This document shows, in pieces, positions 7,395 to 14,711 of a stretch of DNA of 64,000 nt; the first letter of the stretch is position 1; each line of letters opens with the position of its first letter. The DNA is from Dolomitihabitans soli (lineage in GTDB: Bacteria > Actinomycetota > Actinomycetes > Streptosporangiales > Streptosporangiaceae). The notes beneath the pieces were generated by a model. The model was not told the origin of the DNA. It searched no databases and was given only the letters and a program-made list of their open reading frames with translations. Where the stretch lies: positions 339,580 to 403,579 of the forward strand of contig NZ_JAKNTW010000009.1 in the NCBI RefSeq assembly GCF_022213955.1, given 5' to 3'. The translations under genes were made by a program, and so were the position numbers.

Positions 7395-7816
7395 CGGGAG
7401 TCTCCGTTCTGCCCGGCGGCGCGGGCGGCGTGCTGCGGTGTCCAGGGGAGCGGCAGATCATCGCCGGCCACCCGGGGGACGACGTGCAGATGCAGGTGGT
7501 AGACGGTCTGGGTGGCCGCGCTGCCTTTGGAGGTGATGACGTTCGCGGCGGGCAGCTCTCCGGCGAGCTGCGCGGCGGCGGCCATCGTGAGGGCGGAGAC
7601 GGCCGGGTCGGTGCCGACGTCGGCGACGTGCTCGCGCGGGATCACCAGGACGTGTCCGGGGGTGACGCCCCCGGAGCGGGGCGCGATGGCGATGACCTCA
7701 GGCCATTCACGGATCATTGTGGACGGGGCCTGCCCGGCCACGATGGCGCAGAAGACGCACCCGGCCCGGGCGCGCGCGGCGGGGGAGCGCTCCGCCGTGG
7801 CGCCTGCGATCTGCAT
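7391..7816 (-). CDS. HIT family protein
   Basis: A 141-residue histidine-triad nucleotide hydrolase. The triad is Y-H-L-H-L-H-V-V-P-R (His about 107, 109 and 111), and an N-terminal C-x-x-C (CVFC, about residues 20-23) may bind zinc as in many bacterial HIT proteins. HIT enzymes hydrolyse or transfer nucleoside monophosphates from phosphoramidates or dinucleotides. The ATG at 7816 is preferred over an upstream in-frame ATG at 7840 because AAGGAGG lies 5 bases before it. It overlaps the downstream deoxyribosyltransferase-like gene by 4 bp. Confidence 0.9.
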   Translation of the reverse strand: MQIAGATAERSPAARARAGCVFCAIVAGQAPSTMIREWPEVIAIAPRSGGVTPGHVLVIPREHVADVGTDPAVSALTMAAAAQLAGELPAANVITSKGSAATQTVYHLHLHVVPRVAGDDLPLPWTPQHAARAAGQNGDSR

Positions 7817-7868
7817 AGTTTCCTCCTTGTTTTCGGGCATTACAGCCCTCTCTTCAGAAATACGGGAT

Positions 7869-8267
7869 TTATGCCTCTTTGAGGCTGGTGGTGAGCGGCC
7901 ACAGCACCAGCGGGATCACGGTCGCCACCGAAAGCGCCATCAGCAACGGCACGCGCTCTCCGGGCGTCAGATGGTGCAGCAGCCGCAGGTGGATCACCAG
8001 GTGCGGAACGGCGAACACCAGGTACACGGCAAGCGCCGTACGGACCATGCTCCGCCGTACGATGAAGACGCTCACGCCCAGTGCCACCGACGTGGCCAGG
8101 CTCATCGCGCCGTAATCCATCATCAGATGCGCGTTGTACGGCATGCGCATCCCCACCCACGGGATGTCGAAGAACGAGCGGGGAAGCAACAGCGCCCAGC
8201 AACCCACGACGAACTGTGCCGCGGCGAGGAAGGCCAGACCTCCGCGGAGCCACGTACGCGCGCTCAT
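7869..8267 (-). CDS. Four-helix integral membrane protein
   Basis: A 132-residue hydrophobic protein with about four predicted membrane segments (near residues 7-27, 52-70, 75-97 and 103-125) and a short polar loop after the first. It resembles small uncharacterised actinobacterial membrane proteins of the DoxX/DUF4345-like size class, without a catalytic motif. Its start overlaps the stop of the upstream epimerase-like gene by 4 bp, so it belongs to the ECF41-linked cluster. Function unknown. Confidence 0.75.
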   Translation of the reverse strand: MSARTWLRGGLAFLAAAQFVVGCWALLLPRSFFDIPWVGMRMPYNAHLMMDYGAMSLATSVALGVSVFIVRRSMVRTALAVYLVFAVPHLVIHLRLLHHLTPGERVPLLMALSVATVIPLVLWPLTTSLKEA

Positions 8268-9007
8268 CCGGCGAGGAACTGTTCGAAGGTGATCTGTCCG
8301 ACGGCGTGGCCGGGGGCCAGGTGGCCCCCTGCTCGATAGCCGCGGATACCGGCGCCAGGCAGCGGCACTGACACCACCGGCCGGCGGTTGGAGCGCGCGC
8401 GGGCATAGGCGCGGGCCAGATCGGCCGCGGCACGCACCTCGGGCCCGCCCATGTCAGGCGCCCGGCCCGCCGGTGCCGCACCGGCCAGGTCGGCCAGGCG
8501 GGCGGCCACCTCGCCGGCGTCGACGGGCTGGAAGCTGACCCCGGCAGGCATCACGATCACCGGCAGCCACCGCTGGACCGTGCACATCCAGACGATGAGC
8601 TCGTGGAACTGAGTCGTGCGCTGGATGGTCAACGGCAGCCCGGACTCCTCCAGAAGCCGCTCACACCCCAGCTTCGCCCGATAGTAGGAAATATCCACTT
8701 GATCGACGCCGACGATGGACACGTAGATCAGGTGAGGCCGGCCGGTTCGCCTCGCCGCCCGGACGAGGTTGCGGGTAGCGTCTTCGTCCGCACGGCCGTT
8801 ACCGGTCGCGCAGTGGATGATCGTGCCGGCACCGCCGACCGCCGCCTCCAGACCCTCGCCGGTGATCAGGTCACCGCGGCACGTCCTCTCGTCGGAAGAC
8901 GGTTTGCGGCTCAGCACGCGTACGGCATGGCCGGCGGACAGAAGTCGTGGAACGAGCGCACGGCCGAGTCGGCCGGTACCGCCCGTCACCAGGATCGGGT
9001 TCGTCAT
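8264..9007 (-). CDS. NAD(P)-binding NmrA/epimerase-like protein
   Basis: A 247-residue atypical short-chain dehydrogenase. The nucleotide-binding motif T-G-G-T-G-R-L-G-R is at residues 8-16; the rest (VSIVGVDQVDISYYRAK, then ERLLEESGLPLTIQRTTQFHE) matches the NmrA-like group rather than a classical SDR. The ATG at 9007 places the Rossmann motif at the N-terminus; an in-frame TTG at 9016 is less likely. It lies directly downstream of an ECF41 sigma factor, whose known partner genes include epimerases and oxidoreductases, and overlaps the membrane-protein gene by 4 bp. Confidence 0.86.
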   Translation of the reverse strand: MTNPILVTGGTGRLGRALVPRLLSAGHAVRVLSRKPSSDERTCRGDLITGEGLEAAVGGAGTIIHCATGNGRADEDATRNLVRAARRTGRPHLIYVSIVGVDQVDISYYRAKLGCERLLEESGLPLTIQRTTQFHELIVWMCTVQRWLPVIVMPAGVSFQPVDAGEVAARLADLAGAAPAGRAPDMGGPEVRAAADLARAYARARSNRRPVVSVPLPGAGIRGYRAGGHLAPGHAVGQITFEQFLAG

Positions 9008-9028
9008 GGGTGGCAACCCCCACGGAGA

Positions 9029-9059
9029 GCGCGAGGCCGAGTGTGCTTCGGCCTCGCGC
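9029..9059 (-). terminator. 12-bp hairpin after ECF41 sigma gene
   Basis: The arms at 9029-9040 and 9048-9059 pair perfectly over 12 bp (core CGCGAGGCCGA) around a 7-base loop. It lies between the sigma-factor stop (9070) and the epimerase start (9007). It can terminate the sigma transcript or form a stem in the epimerase leader; no U run follows. Confidence 0.6.
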
Positions 9060-9069
9060 GGTTGTCAGG

Positions 9070-9966
9070 TCACCTATAAGAACCGGACTGACCAGCCGAA
9101 TGTGACAACCGAAGCTTGTCGGGATTGGCGATGATGCGAATCTCGCTGATCAGGCCGCCCGCGATCTCCGGCACCAGCACGCCGATCAGCTCCTCACCGG
9201 CCAGGGCCAGCAGGCCAGGAGCGCCGTTCAGTTCCGCGATCGACAACTGCACCCGCTGACCGGTGGTGTTCAGCGCACCTACCAGGTAGCGCGCCACCTT
9301 GTCGGCGCCGGAGACAGGCCGCCTGGCAGCGCCGACCCTGCCGCCGCCGTCCACCCACACGGTCACGTCCTCGGCCAGCAGCTTTTCCAGCCCTGGCAGA
9401 TCCCCCTCCTGCGCAGCCGCCAGGAAACCCGCCACCAGGTCGTGGCGGTAGGCGTGGTCCACCCGGCGTTCGGCGCTCCCGGGATCGTCGGCGAGCCGCC
9501 GGCGAGCACGCCGGTACAGCTGCCGGGAGTTCGCTTCGGAGGAATCGATGACCTCGGCCACCTGTCGATGGCTGTAGCCGAAGGCCTCACGGAGCACGAA
9601 CACCGCACGCTCCACGGGGTTGAGCCGTTCCAGCAACACCAGGAAGGCCAGCGAGACGAGGTCTCGCCGCTCGGCGGTGTCCAGCGGCCCCAGAGCGTTG
9701 TCCGCGGTCAGCACCGGCTCAGGCAACCACGAACCGACATAGCTCTCCCGAAGAGCACGCGCCGACGTCAACCGGTTCACACACAGGTTGGTGGCCACCT
9801 TGGCCAGCCACGCCCACGGCGACTCGACAGCCGACGCGTGGTGCCAGCGAAGGAAGGCGTCCTGGACCACGTCCTCGGCCTCCTCAGCCGAACCCAGCAT
9901 CCGATACGCCAACCCGAACAGCTTCGAGCGGTGCCGCTCGAACTCCTCGACCGCATCAACCGTCAC
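9070..9966 (-). CDS. ECF41 RNA polymerase sigma factor (SigJ-like)
   Basis: A 298-residue ECF sigma factor. Region 2 (FERHRSKLFGLAYRMLGS...EDVVQDAFLRWHHA) and region 4 (YSHRQVAEVIDSSEANSRQL) are followed by a C-terminal SnoaL-like domain carrying both ECF41 hallmarks: DGGGR in the middle and NPDKL near the end. In studied ECF41 members this domain tunes activity in place of an anti-sigma factor. The start is GTG at 9966. The genomic context fits the known ECF41 association with oxidoreductase/epimerase genes. A TGTCACA element, the published ECF41 -35 motif, lies within the 3' end of the gene facing the epimerase. Confidence 0.93.
   Translation of the reverse strand: MTVDAVEEFERHRSKLFGLAYRMLGSAEEAEDVVQDAFLRWHHASAVESPWAWLAKVATNLCVNRLTSARALRESYVGSWLPEPVLTADNALGPLDTAERRDLVSLAFLVLLERLNPVERAVFVLREAFGYSHRQVAEVIDSSEANSRQLYRRARRRLADDPGSAERRVDHAYRHDLVAGFLAAAQEGDLPGLEKLLAEDVTVWVDGGGRVGAARRPVSGADKVARYLVGALNTTGQRVQLSIAELNGAPGLLALAGEELIGVLVPEIAGGLISEIRIIANPDKLRLSHSAGQSGSYR
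9101..9107 (-). promoter_or_regulatory. Candidate ECF41 -35 element (TGTCACA)
   Basis: Reading the minus strand, TGTCACA occurs 94 bp before the epimerase ATG, inside the last codons of the sigma gene. About 15 bases on is CGGT, close to but not the same as the CGTC expected for the -10. The position suits a sigma-dependent promoter for the epimerase/membrane-protein pair. Only the -35 match is exact. Confidence 0.45.
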
Positions 9967-10124
9967 GCCCGCCAGCCTTCCAGGCCATCAAGCCGGGCCG
10001 ATATCCGACCTCAGTACGGCTGGCTGATGTAGGTGACCCTGGGGGTACGCGCCCGTCGCTTCGAGTATTGATGGCCGCCGCGTCTGCACCTCCCCTGAAC
10101 TCCCACGCCACCGTGGTGCTCGGC

Positions 10125-10772
10125 TCAGGGCAGTTGCCGGCAGGGTGGGGTGCCGACGTCGAGGTGGTGGAGGGCCGCCAGGAGAGGCCACGTCGAGGCG
10201 GCCATCTCGGCGGGTGAGTGCGGGCATCCGCGTCGGAGCCATTCGGCGGCCACGCCGACGAGCGCGCCGGCGGTGAAGGCGGCCGGCACGTCCAGCGGCA
10301 GGTCGGCCGCCGAAGCAGCGGACTCGGGTGCGCCGTCACCGGCCGCGGTCCGGCGCGCGGCGGTGTGGACGGCCTCGGTGATGCGGCGGCGCACGTGGTC
10401 GATGACGCGGGCGCTGCCCTGCGGCCCCAGCAGGCCGCGGTGGAGGCCGGCGTGCTCGGCGAGGTTGGCGAAGAAGGCCTGAAGCGACCGGGTCGGATCC
10501 TCGTCGGTGTTCACCGGGTCGAGGGCGGGCAGGGACGCTATCAGGTCGTCGATCACGGCGGTGCACGCGGCCTCGGCCAGCTCGTGCACGTCGCGGTAGT
10601 GGTCGTAGAAGGCGGACCGGCTGACCTCGGCCTGTTCGGCGACGTCGGCGATGCTGATCTGGGACAGATCTCGCTCCCCGACGAGCCGGATCAGGGCGCG
10701 TTGCAGGGCCTCCTGGGTCCGCCGCACGCGTCGGTCGACCTTCGGGGTGCTGCTGCCTCCGACCGTGACCAT
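10125..10772 (-). CDS. TetR/AcrR family transcriptional regulator
   Basis: A 215-residue TetR repressor. The DNA-binding domain (about residues 12-65) includes ISIADVAEQAEVSRSAFYDHYRDVHEL, a close match to the TetR recognition helix and its conserved aromatic pair. The C-terminal domain has the AFTAGALVGVAAEWLRRG stretch of the TetR_C subgroup found in many actinomycetes. The ATG at 10772 has AAGGTGG 5 bases upstream. It is divergent from an F420-dependent reductase; the shared 91-bp promoter carries three evenly spaced degenerate operator copies, so it probably represses both genes. Confidence 0.9.
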   Translation of the reverse strand: MVTVGGSSTPKVDRRVRRTQEALQRALIRLVGERDLSQISIADVAEQAEVSRSAFYDHYRDVHELAEAACTAVIDDLIASLPALDPVNTDEDPTRSLQAFFANLAEHAGLHRGLLGPQGSARVIDHVRRRITEAVHTAARRTAAGDGAPESAASAADLPLDVPAAFTAGALVGVAAEWLRRGCPHSPAEMAASTWPLLAALHHLDVGTPPCRQLP

Positions 10773-10792
10773 GTCTGCCACCTTATCGTTCC

Positions 10793-10842
10793 TGCACATC
10801 TGTAGGTATTCTTGCATGTGGAGGATAACTTGCAGATGTAAG
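10793..10842. promoter_or_regulatory. Three 18-bp-spaced degenerate TetR-type operators
   Basis: TGCACATCTGTAGG (10793-10806), CTTGCATGTGGAGG (10811-10824) and CTTGCAGATGTAAG (10829-10842) are three 14-bp elements centred exactly 18 bp apart. They are relatives of the cleaner CTTAC-N4-GTAAG sites at 31234-31284. The third is the best match. The array lies between divergent tetR and reductase genes. Confidence 0.55.
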
Positions 10843-10863
10843 CGAACCTGGAGGCCTGGCAGC

Positions 10864-11610
10864 ATGACGAAGACCCTCGGACTGATCGGCACCGGCATGA
10901 TCGGCGGCGTGCTGGCCCGCCTCGCCGTCGCCGCCGGCATGGACGTCGTCCTCAGCAATTCCCGCGGCCCCGAGACCCTCGCCGACCTTGTGACCGAGCT
11001 CGGTGCGCATGCCCGCGCGGCCACACCGTCCGAGGCCGCTGAAGCCGGAGACCTGGTGGTGGCCACCGTCCCGCTGCACGCCTACGACAGGCTGCCCGCC
11101 GACGCCCTGGCGGGCAGGACCGTGATCGACACGATGAACTACTACCCTGAGCGCGACGGCCGCATCGCCGAGTTGGACGCGGGTGAGCTGACCTCCAGCG
11201 CCCTGGTCCAGCGGCACCTGGCCGGTGCTCGCGTCGTCAAGGCGTTCAACAACATCGACTTCCACCGCCTGCTCACCAACGCCCGCCCCGCGGGCGCGCC
11301 CGACCGCAGCGCCCTGCCCATCGCCGGCGACGACCCGGCCGCCAAGGCCGAGGTGGCCGCGTTGCTGGACACTCTCGGCTACGACGCGGTCGACATCGGC
11401 ACGCTGGCCGACAGTTGGCGCAGCGAGCCCGAAACGCCGGTCTACGTGCGGCCGTACTTTCCGGTGCGGCCGCCCGAAGGGCTCGGCGGGGAGGAAGCCT
11501 ACCGCTGGTTCCTGGAGACGCCGGGCGTTGCGGTGCCTGCCGATCAGATCCGGGCACTGACCGGCAGCGTCGTCCGGGGGAGCGCAGGTGGAAGCTTCCC
11601 TAAGCGGTGA
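10864..11610 (+). CDS. NADPH-dependent F420 reductase-like protein
   Basis: A 248-residue Rossmann protein with the N-terminal motif G-L-I-G-T-G-M-I-G (residues 6-14), the segment VLSNSRGPETLADLV that follows the second strand, and VVKAFNNIDF, all typical of the F420H2:NADP+ oxidoreductase/NADP-oxidoreductase coenzyme F420-dependent family. It would shuttle hydride between NADPH and F420, or act as a related imine/ketone reductase. ATG at 10864. It is divergent from a TetR gene and is very likely its regulatory target. F420-type enzymes also occur at 6363 and 30781. Confidence 0.85.
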   Translation: MTKTLGLIGTGMIGGVLARLAVAAGMDVVLSNSRGPETLADLVTELGAHARAATPSEAAEAGDLVVATVPLHAYDRLPADALAGRTVIDTMNYYPERDGRIAELDAGELTSSALVQRHLAGARVVKAFNNIDFHRLLTNARPAGAPDRSALPIAGDDPAAKAEVAALLDTLGYDAVDIGTLADSWRSEPETPVYVRPYFPVRPPEGLGGEEAYRWFLETPGVAVPADQIRALTGSVVRGSAGGSFPKR

Positions 11611-11984
11611 CTGGTGAATCGATGCGCGGCCGGCCACTGTCAGTGGGGGATGCCCTCGACGCGGACGTCACGGACCGCGACGTCGTCGTGGTCGACGAGC
11701 TCGACAGCGCCCTGCCGCCGAGCTGACCCCCGTTGATCGGCTCCTGGTCGCTCAACGGGGGATCAGTGACCGCAAGGCAGGACTGCCGGCATAGGAGCGG
11801 TCAGTTGCAGAGCGGGTTTCTTCGGCAGAGGGCCCGGAGTCGCGAGAAAGCGGAGCACAACCGGCTTCACCGGTCCGGCATCCCACAGGATCGACCCGGT
11901 CCTCAGGGGTCAGTTCAAGGGACAGGCTCGCCGTCCAAAAGACCTTGATCCACGGGTCTTGGCTGTTGCTCGGGTTGAGACGCG
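11611..11984. other. Gene-poor stretch with possible short ORF
   Basis: A 34-codon reading frame (ATG 11622 to TGA 11726) with good codon bias reads MRGRPLSVGDALDADV... and could be a remnant or a very small gene. It is followed directly by a strong hairpin. The rest, 11762-11984, contains no frame with convincing coding character. Confidence 0.35.
11727..11761 (+). terminator. 10-bp perfect hairpin
   Basis: CCCCCGTTGA at 11727-11736 pairs exactly with TCAACGGGGG at 11752-11761 across a 15-base loop. It starts immediately after the TGA of the short frame and lies about 115 bp beyond the F420 reductase stop. It probably ends that transcription unit. Confidence 0.6.
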
Positions 11985-12848
11985 GTGGTTACGCTCCGGT
12001 TCAGTGAATTGATCGCGCCTGCGTGGGGGGCTGGCTTGCTCGCTTTCGTTGGGACGCTGTGGGTCGTTGGCGTGGTGCTTCTCGCCGGGGCGGTGATCGG
12101 ACAGTCCGTGAATCTGGGTGGGGTAGAGCTTCCCGCGCTCACCTCGTCGAGGGTTCGAAAGGCCGTGGGGGCCATCGGGGTGTTCGCGCTCCTGCTGGGG
12201 CTGCTTCTCTACGTGCCGACTCTGGCGGAAGCGGGAGGTTCGGGCCAGGCTGACGGCTCATCCGGCAGTCCTACGGCGGACCCGCCGCAGCCTTCCAACG
12301 CCGATGAACCGCCTGTTTCTCCCAACGTGTCGACCACGCCCAGCTCAGCCCCGGATACGACTTCGGACCCGAAGGATTCGCCGCCACCCGAGCCCAGTTC
12401 GGCACCGGAGACGCCTTCGTCTCCGAAGGATTCGCCGCCACCCGAGCCCAGTTCGGCCCCGCCCACGCAGCCCAAGCCCAGGGCGCCGACCGTGAGAGTG
12501 CGCTGGCATGGCCAATTGCTCATCTACAGCAATGGGGCTCCCACGGGATGGTGGCTGGACAATGTGCCGCCGACCCGGGCAGTGATCGGTGATCTCGGCC
12601 TCGAGTGCGACTGTCACCCCGGCGAAGTCGTCGCTCCCGCCATTGCGGCGTGGGATGGTTCGGAGCCGCCGGACTATCGGCAATGCTTCGAGATGAGCGG
12701 CCTGTTGGCGCGGCGGGCGCTGGCCGTCCAGGAGGGGTCCATGGCCTGTCTCAAAACCATGAGCGGCCGTTTGGGCTACTTCACGGTGACGAGCATGCCG
12801 GGCACTTCCGAGCTGATCGTGGAAGCGACCATCTGGGATCGCCGGTAA
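11985..12848 (+). CDS. Membrane-anchored protein with Pro/Ser-rich linker
   Basis: A 287-residue protein of unrecognised family. Two membrane segments lie near the N-terminus (about residues 10-40 and 60-82). A low-complexity linker rich in Pro, Ser, Asp and Thr (about 85-170) follows, holding an exact 18-residue-period repeat (KDSPPPEPSSAP). The C-terminal domain of about 115 residues has three Cys (in LECDCHPGE and YRQCFEM), possibly disulfide-bonded outside the cell, plus SMACLKT. The start is GTG at 11985. The layout is that of a surface-exposed domain held away from the membrane. No function is proposed. Confidence 0.75.
   Translation: MVTLRFSELIAPAWGAGLLAFVGTLWVVGVVLLAGAVIGQSVNLGGVELPALTSSRVRKAVGAIGVFALLLGLLLYVPTLAEAGGSGQADGSSGSPTADPPQPSNADEPPVSPNVSTTPSSAPDTTSDPKDSPPPEPSSAPETPSSPKDSPPPEPSSAPPTQPKPRAPTVRVRWHGQLLIYSNGAPTGWWLDNVPPTRAVIGDLGLECDCHPGEVVAPAIAAWDGSEPPDYRQCFEMSGLLARRALAVQEGSMACLKTMSGRLGYFTVTSMPGTSELIVEATIWDRR
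12371..12457 (+). repeat. Two identical 33-bp copies, 54-bp period
   Basis: The 33-bp segment beginning GAAGGATTCGCCGCC occurs identically at 12371-12403 and 12425-12457, in frame within the linker of the membrane protein. The period of 54 bp adds 18 residues per unit. Confidence 0.85.
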
Positions 12849-12960
12849 CGCCGACGAGGCAGGCGCGGTCGCGGGGTGAGAAGTGCGCATGCGGCGCCGG
12901 CCGGAAGACGCTCGCCGAGATCACGGCCGAGGGCGCGTTCCTGGAGACGCATGACGCACC

Positions 12961-13169
12961 ATGGTTGTTGTGACCGAGGAGCCTCTCACTGGCGGAAACA
13001 ACGCCCTGCACGTGGTGCGGGCCGGCGATACGGTACGCCGTACGCGCGACGCCGGTTCCGCGTTCGCCGCCGCCATGCCGAAGCAGCCATCGCCTGGGCC
13101 ACAGCCGATCGCGAACTCATCCACCGGCACCAGACGCTCCTGCTGTCCGCACTGCAAGGGATCGGCTGA
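12961..13169 (+). pseudogene. Remnant of an aminoglycoside phosphotransferase-family gene
   Basis: The frame starting at 12961 reads VVVTEEPLTGGNNALHVVR and AGDTVRR, which strongly resembles the N-terminus of actinobacterial APH-family phosphotransferases (the LTGGN...VVRVGDTVRR opening). About 38 residues on, the reading shifts by two bases, and HAEAAIAWATADRELIHRH then runs to a TGA at 13167, resembling the C-terminus of the same family. The whole central kinase domain is missing. This is therefore an internally deleted, frameshifted relic of about 210 bp. Confidence 0.55.
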
Positions 13170-13207
13170 CCGCCGAACCACCCGATCCAGATCCGAGCTG
13201 AGGGACG

Positions 13208-13408
13208 CTATTCGGTGTTGCGGTATTTGCCCGCCTCGAAGTACGACAGCAGGTCCCCGCTGTGGCTCCCCAGAGCGTGTGGGTCGACGCGCCACATTCC
13301 GTAGGACTCGGCGTACAGCTCATCCGCTGTCTTCGCCAAGCTCGTGATTCTGCCGGCGTCATACGAGATACGCGGCTTGTACGTGAGCTGTGAGCTTTGT
13401 ACGGACAT
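13208..13408 (-). CDS. Small hypothetical protein
   Basis: A 66-residue soluble protein with balanced composition and codon use matching its neighbours (MSVQSSQLTYKPRISYDAG...). No membrane segment, signal or known motif was seen. The ribosome binding site is weak (AGG about 10 bases before the ATG at 13408). Function unknown. Confidence 0.5.
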   Translation of the reverse strand: MSVQSSQLTYKPRISYDAGRITSLAKTADELYAESYGMWRVDPHALGSHSGDLLSYFEAGKYRNTE

Positions 13409-13436
13409 GCTGCTGAGCCTATGGCGAAGTAGCCAT

Positions 13437-13691
13437 TCAGCCAGTTCCGAGCCCGGTCAATACGGCGGGGATACGGTCATTCCCAGGTGAATTCGGTCGG
13501 CGACGCTGCGCGAGCACGATGGCGGCCACCGCAACGACGATGCCGACCACGGGTTGATCAGGCCATTTCTCCAGGCCAATGCCAACTTTCTTCTTGCCGT
13601 GGCGATAGGAGCTCCAGGCCGTCAGGGGAATTACGGCGAGTCTTTTTAGCCGCACAATTCGTGAGAGCGTTTCAGCGGAAAGTAATTTCAT
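13437..13691 (-). CDS. Small membrane-associated hypothetical protein
   Basis: An 84-residue basic protein with one clear membrane segment near the C-terminus (PVVGIVVAVAAIVLAQ, about residues 47-62) and a positively charged N-terminal half (SSYRHGKKKVG). AGGA lies 7 bases before the ATG at 13691. Its orientation matches the neighbouring small gene. No family recognised. Confidence 0.5.
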   Translation of the reverse strand: MKLLSAETLSRIVRLKRLAVIPLTAWSSYRHGKKKVGIGLEKWPDQPVVGIVVAVAAIVLAQRRRPNSPGNDRIPAVLTGLGTG

Positions 13692-13780
13692 CGAAATCCT
13701 GGCGCGGGCTATCCACTCGGCTGGTTGCTCCGAATGGTGTCCACGAGCCGAAAATTCGGCCTGAGTGAACGGAGTAGCTC

Positions 13781-14527
13781 GTGCATCAAAGGTCCAAGGG
13801 AAGGCATTCTCGGTGGTGGCAGCTGATCGCTCTGCTGATCGGCACGGTCGCCGTGTTCGGGACGGGAGTGTTGCCTGCGAGCGCCTCTGTCCCGGGAGCC
13901 TCTGTCCTGAGCGCCTCGACAGCGGCCCTACGCAACTTCGACGCGGTCACCACGGTCAATGAGGGGACCGTGTGGAAGCACATGGCGCTGATCGGCAGCC
14001 AGTACGTGATCTTCAACGACAAGGGGATCATCGAAGGACCTGCCAGTATCCAAGCGAAATGGCCGTTCCTGCCCGAGCAGTTCACCCACGACGTCGACTC
14101 GGCGGGCATCTACATCAGCGGCTCGGGCTATCGCTGGCAGCACGTCTGGACCAAGGGCAACCAGGCAATCGTTTTTGAGGACGGCGGTGTCGTCTCCGGA
14201 CCGACGACGATTCCGTCCCCATACGACGGTATCAGCGTCTACATCGACGGGTCGGTTACCCAGATGGCGGTTCGCGGAGAAAGCTACGTGATCTTCCGGG
14301 GTGGCAACTACCAGATTCCGACACGGCCGTTGGCGGATCTCTGGTTCCTGCCCGAACGCTTCAAGCGCGACCTCGACGACGTTTCACTCCAGGCCGAGGG
14401 CACGGTGAAGTGGAGCTTCTACAAGGGCAATGAACGTATTATCTTCGACCAGTCGGGAAGAGTGTACGAACTAATCGGCCTCGACACCAAGTGGTGGTTC
14501 CTGAACAACTGGCGATCCACCGTCTGA
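13781..14527 (+). CDS. Secreted hemopexin-like repeat protein
   Basis: A 248-residue exported protein. A signal peptide (basic start, WWQLIALLIGTVAVFGTGV, then P-A-S-A-S) precedes about 205 residues containing three or four repeats of hemopexin type: each has YVIF-N/R, G-x-I/Y, G-P-x-x-I, then W/L-W-F-L-P-E-x-F and a D-V-D/S pair. Hemopexin folds are propellers that bind ligands or act as toxin or adhesion modules. The start is GTG at 13781 with GGAG 7 bases upstream. It is followed by a very strong terminator. The ligand is unknown. Confidence 0.72.
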   Translation: MHQRSKGRHSRWWQLIALLIGTVAVFGTGVLPASASVPGASVLSASTAALRNFDAVTTVNEGTVWKHMALIGSQYVIFNDKGIIEGPASIQAKWPFLPEQFTHDVDSAGIYISGSGYRWQHVWTKGNQAIVFEDGGVVSGPTTIPSPYDGISVYIDGSVTQMAVRGESYVIFRGGNYQIPTRPLADLWFLPERFKRDLDDVSLQAEGTVKWSFYKGNERIIFDQSGRVYELIGLDTKWWFLNNWRSTV

Positions 14528-14553
14528 CCGTTCTTCACCTGAGTTATCCGTAA

Positions 14554-14587
14554 GCGGGTGGCCCGGCCGCTTGGCCGGGCCACCCGC
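14554..14587. terminator. 15-bp perfect bidirectional terminator
   Basis: GCGGGTGGCCCGGCC at 14554-14568 pairs fully with 14573-14587 around a GCTT tetraloop. It lies between convergent genes (the hemopexin-like gene on + and the ligase on -), so it can stop transcription from both sides. Stability comes from GC content; there is no T run. Confidence 0.8.
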
Positions 14588-14711
14588 CCGGGGGCATCGC
14601 GAGCACCGTCGGCGTTCAAGAATGAAATGGTCAGTCGTGCGAGCTCGAAGAACCGGGGCTGGGGTCACGCTTGGGAGAACACCCCCGAAGCGGGCGGGCG
14701 TGGTGACGCAG

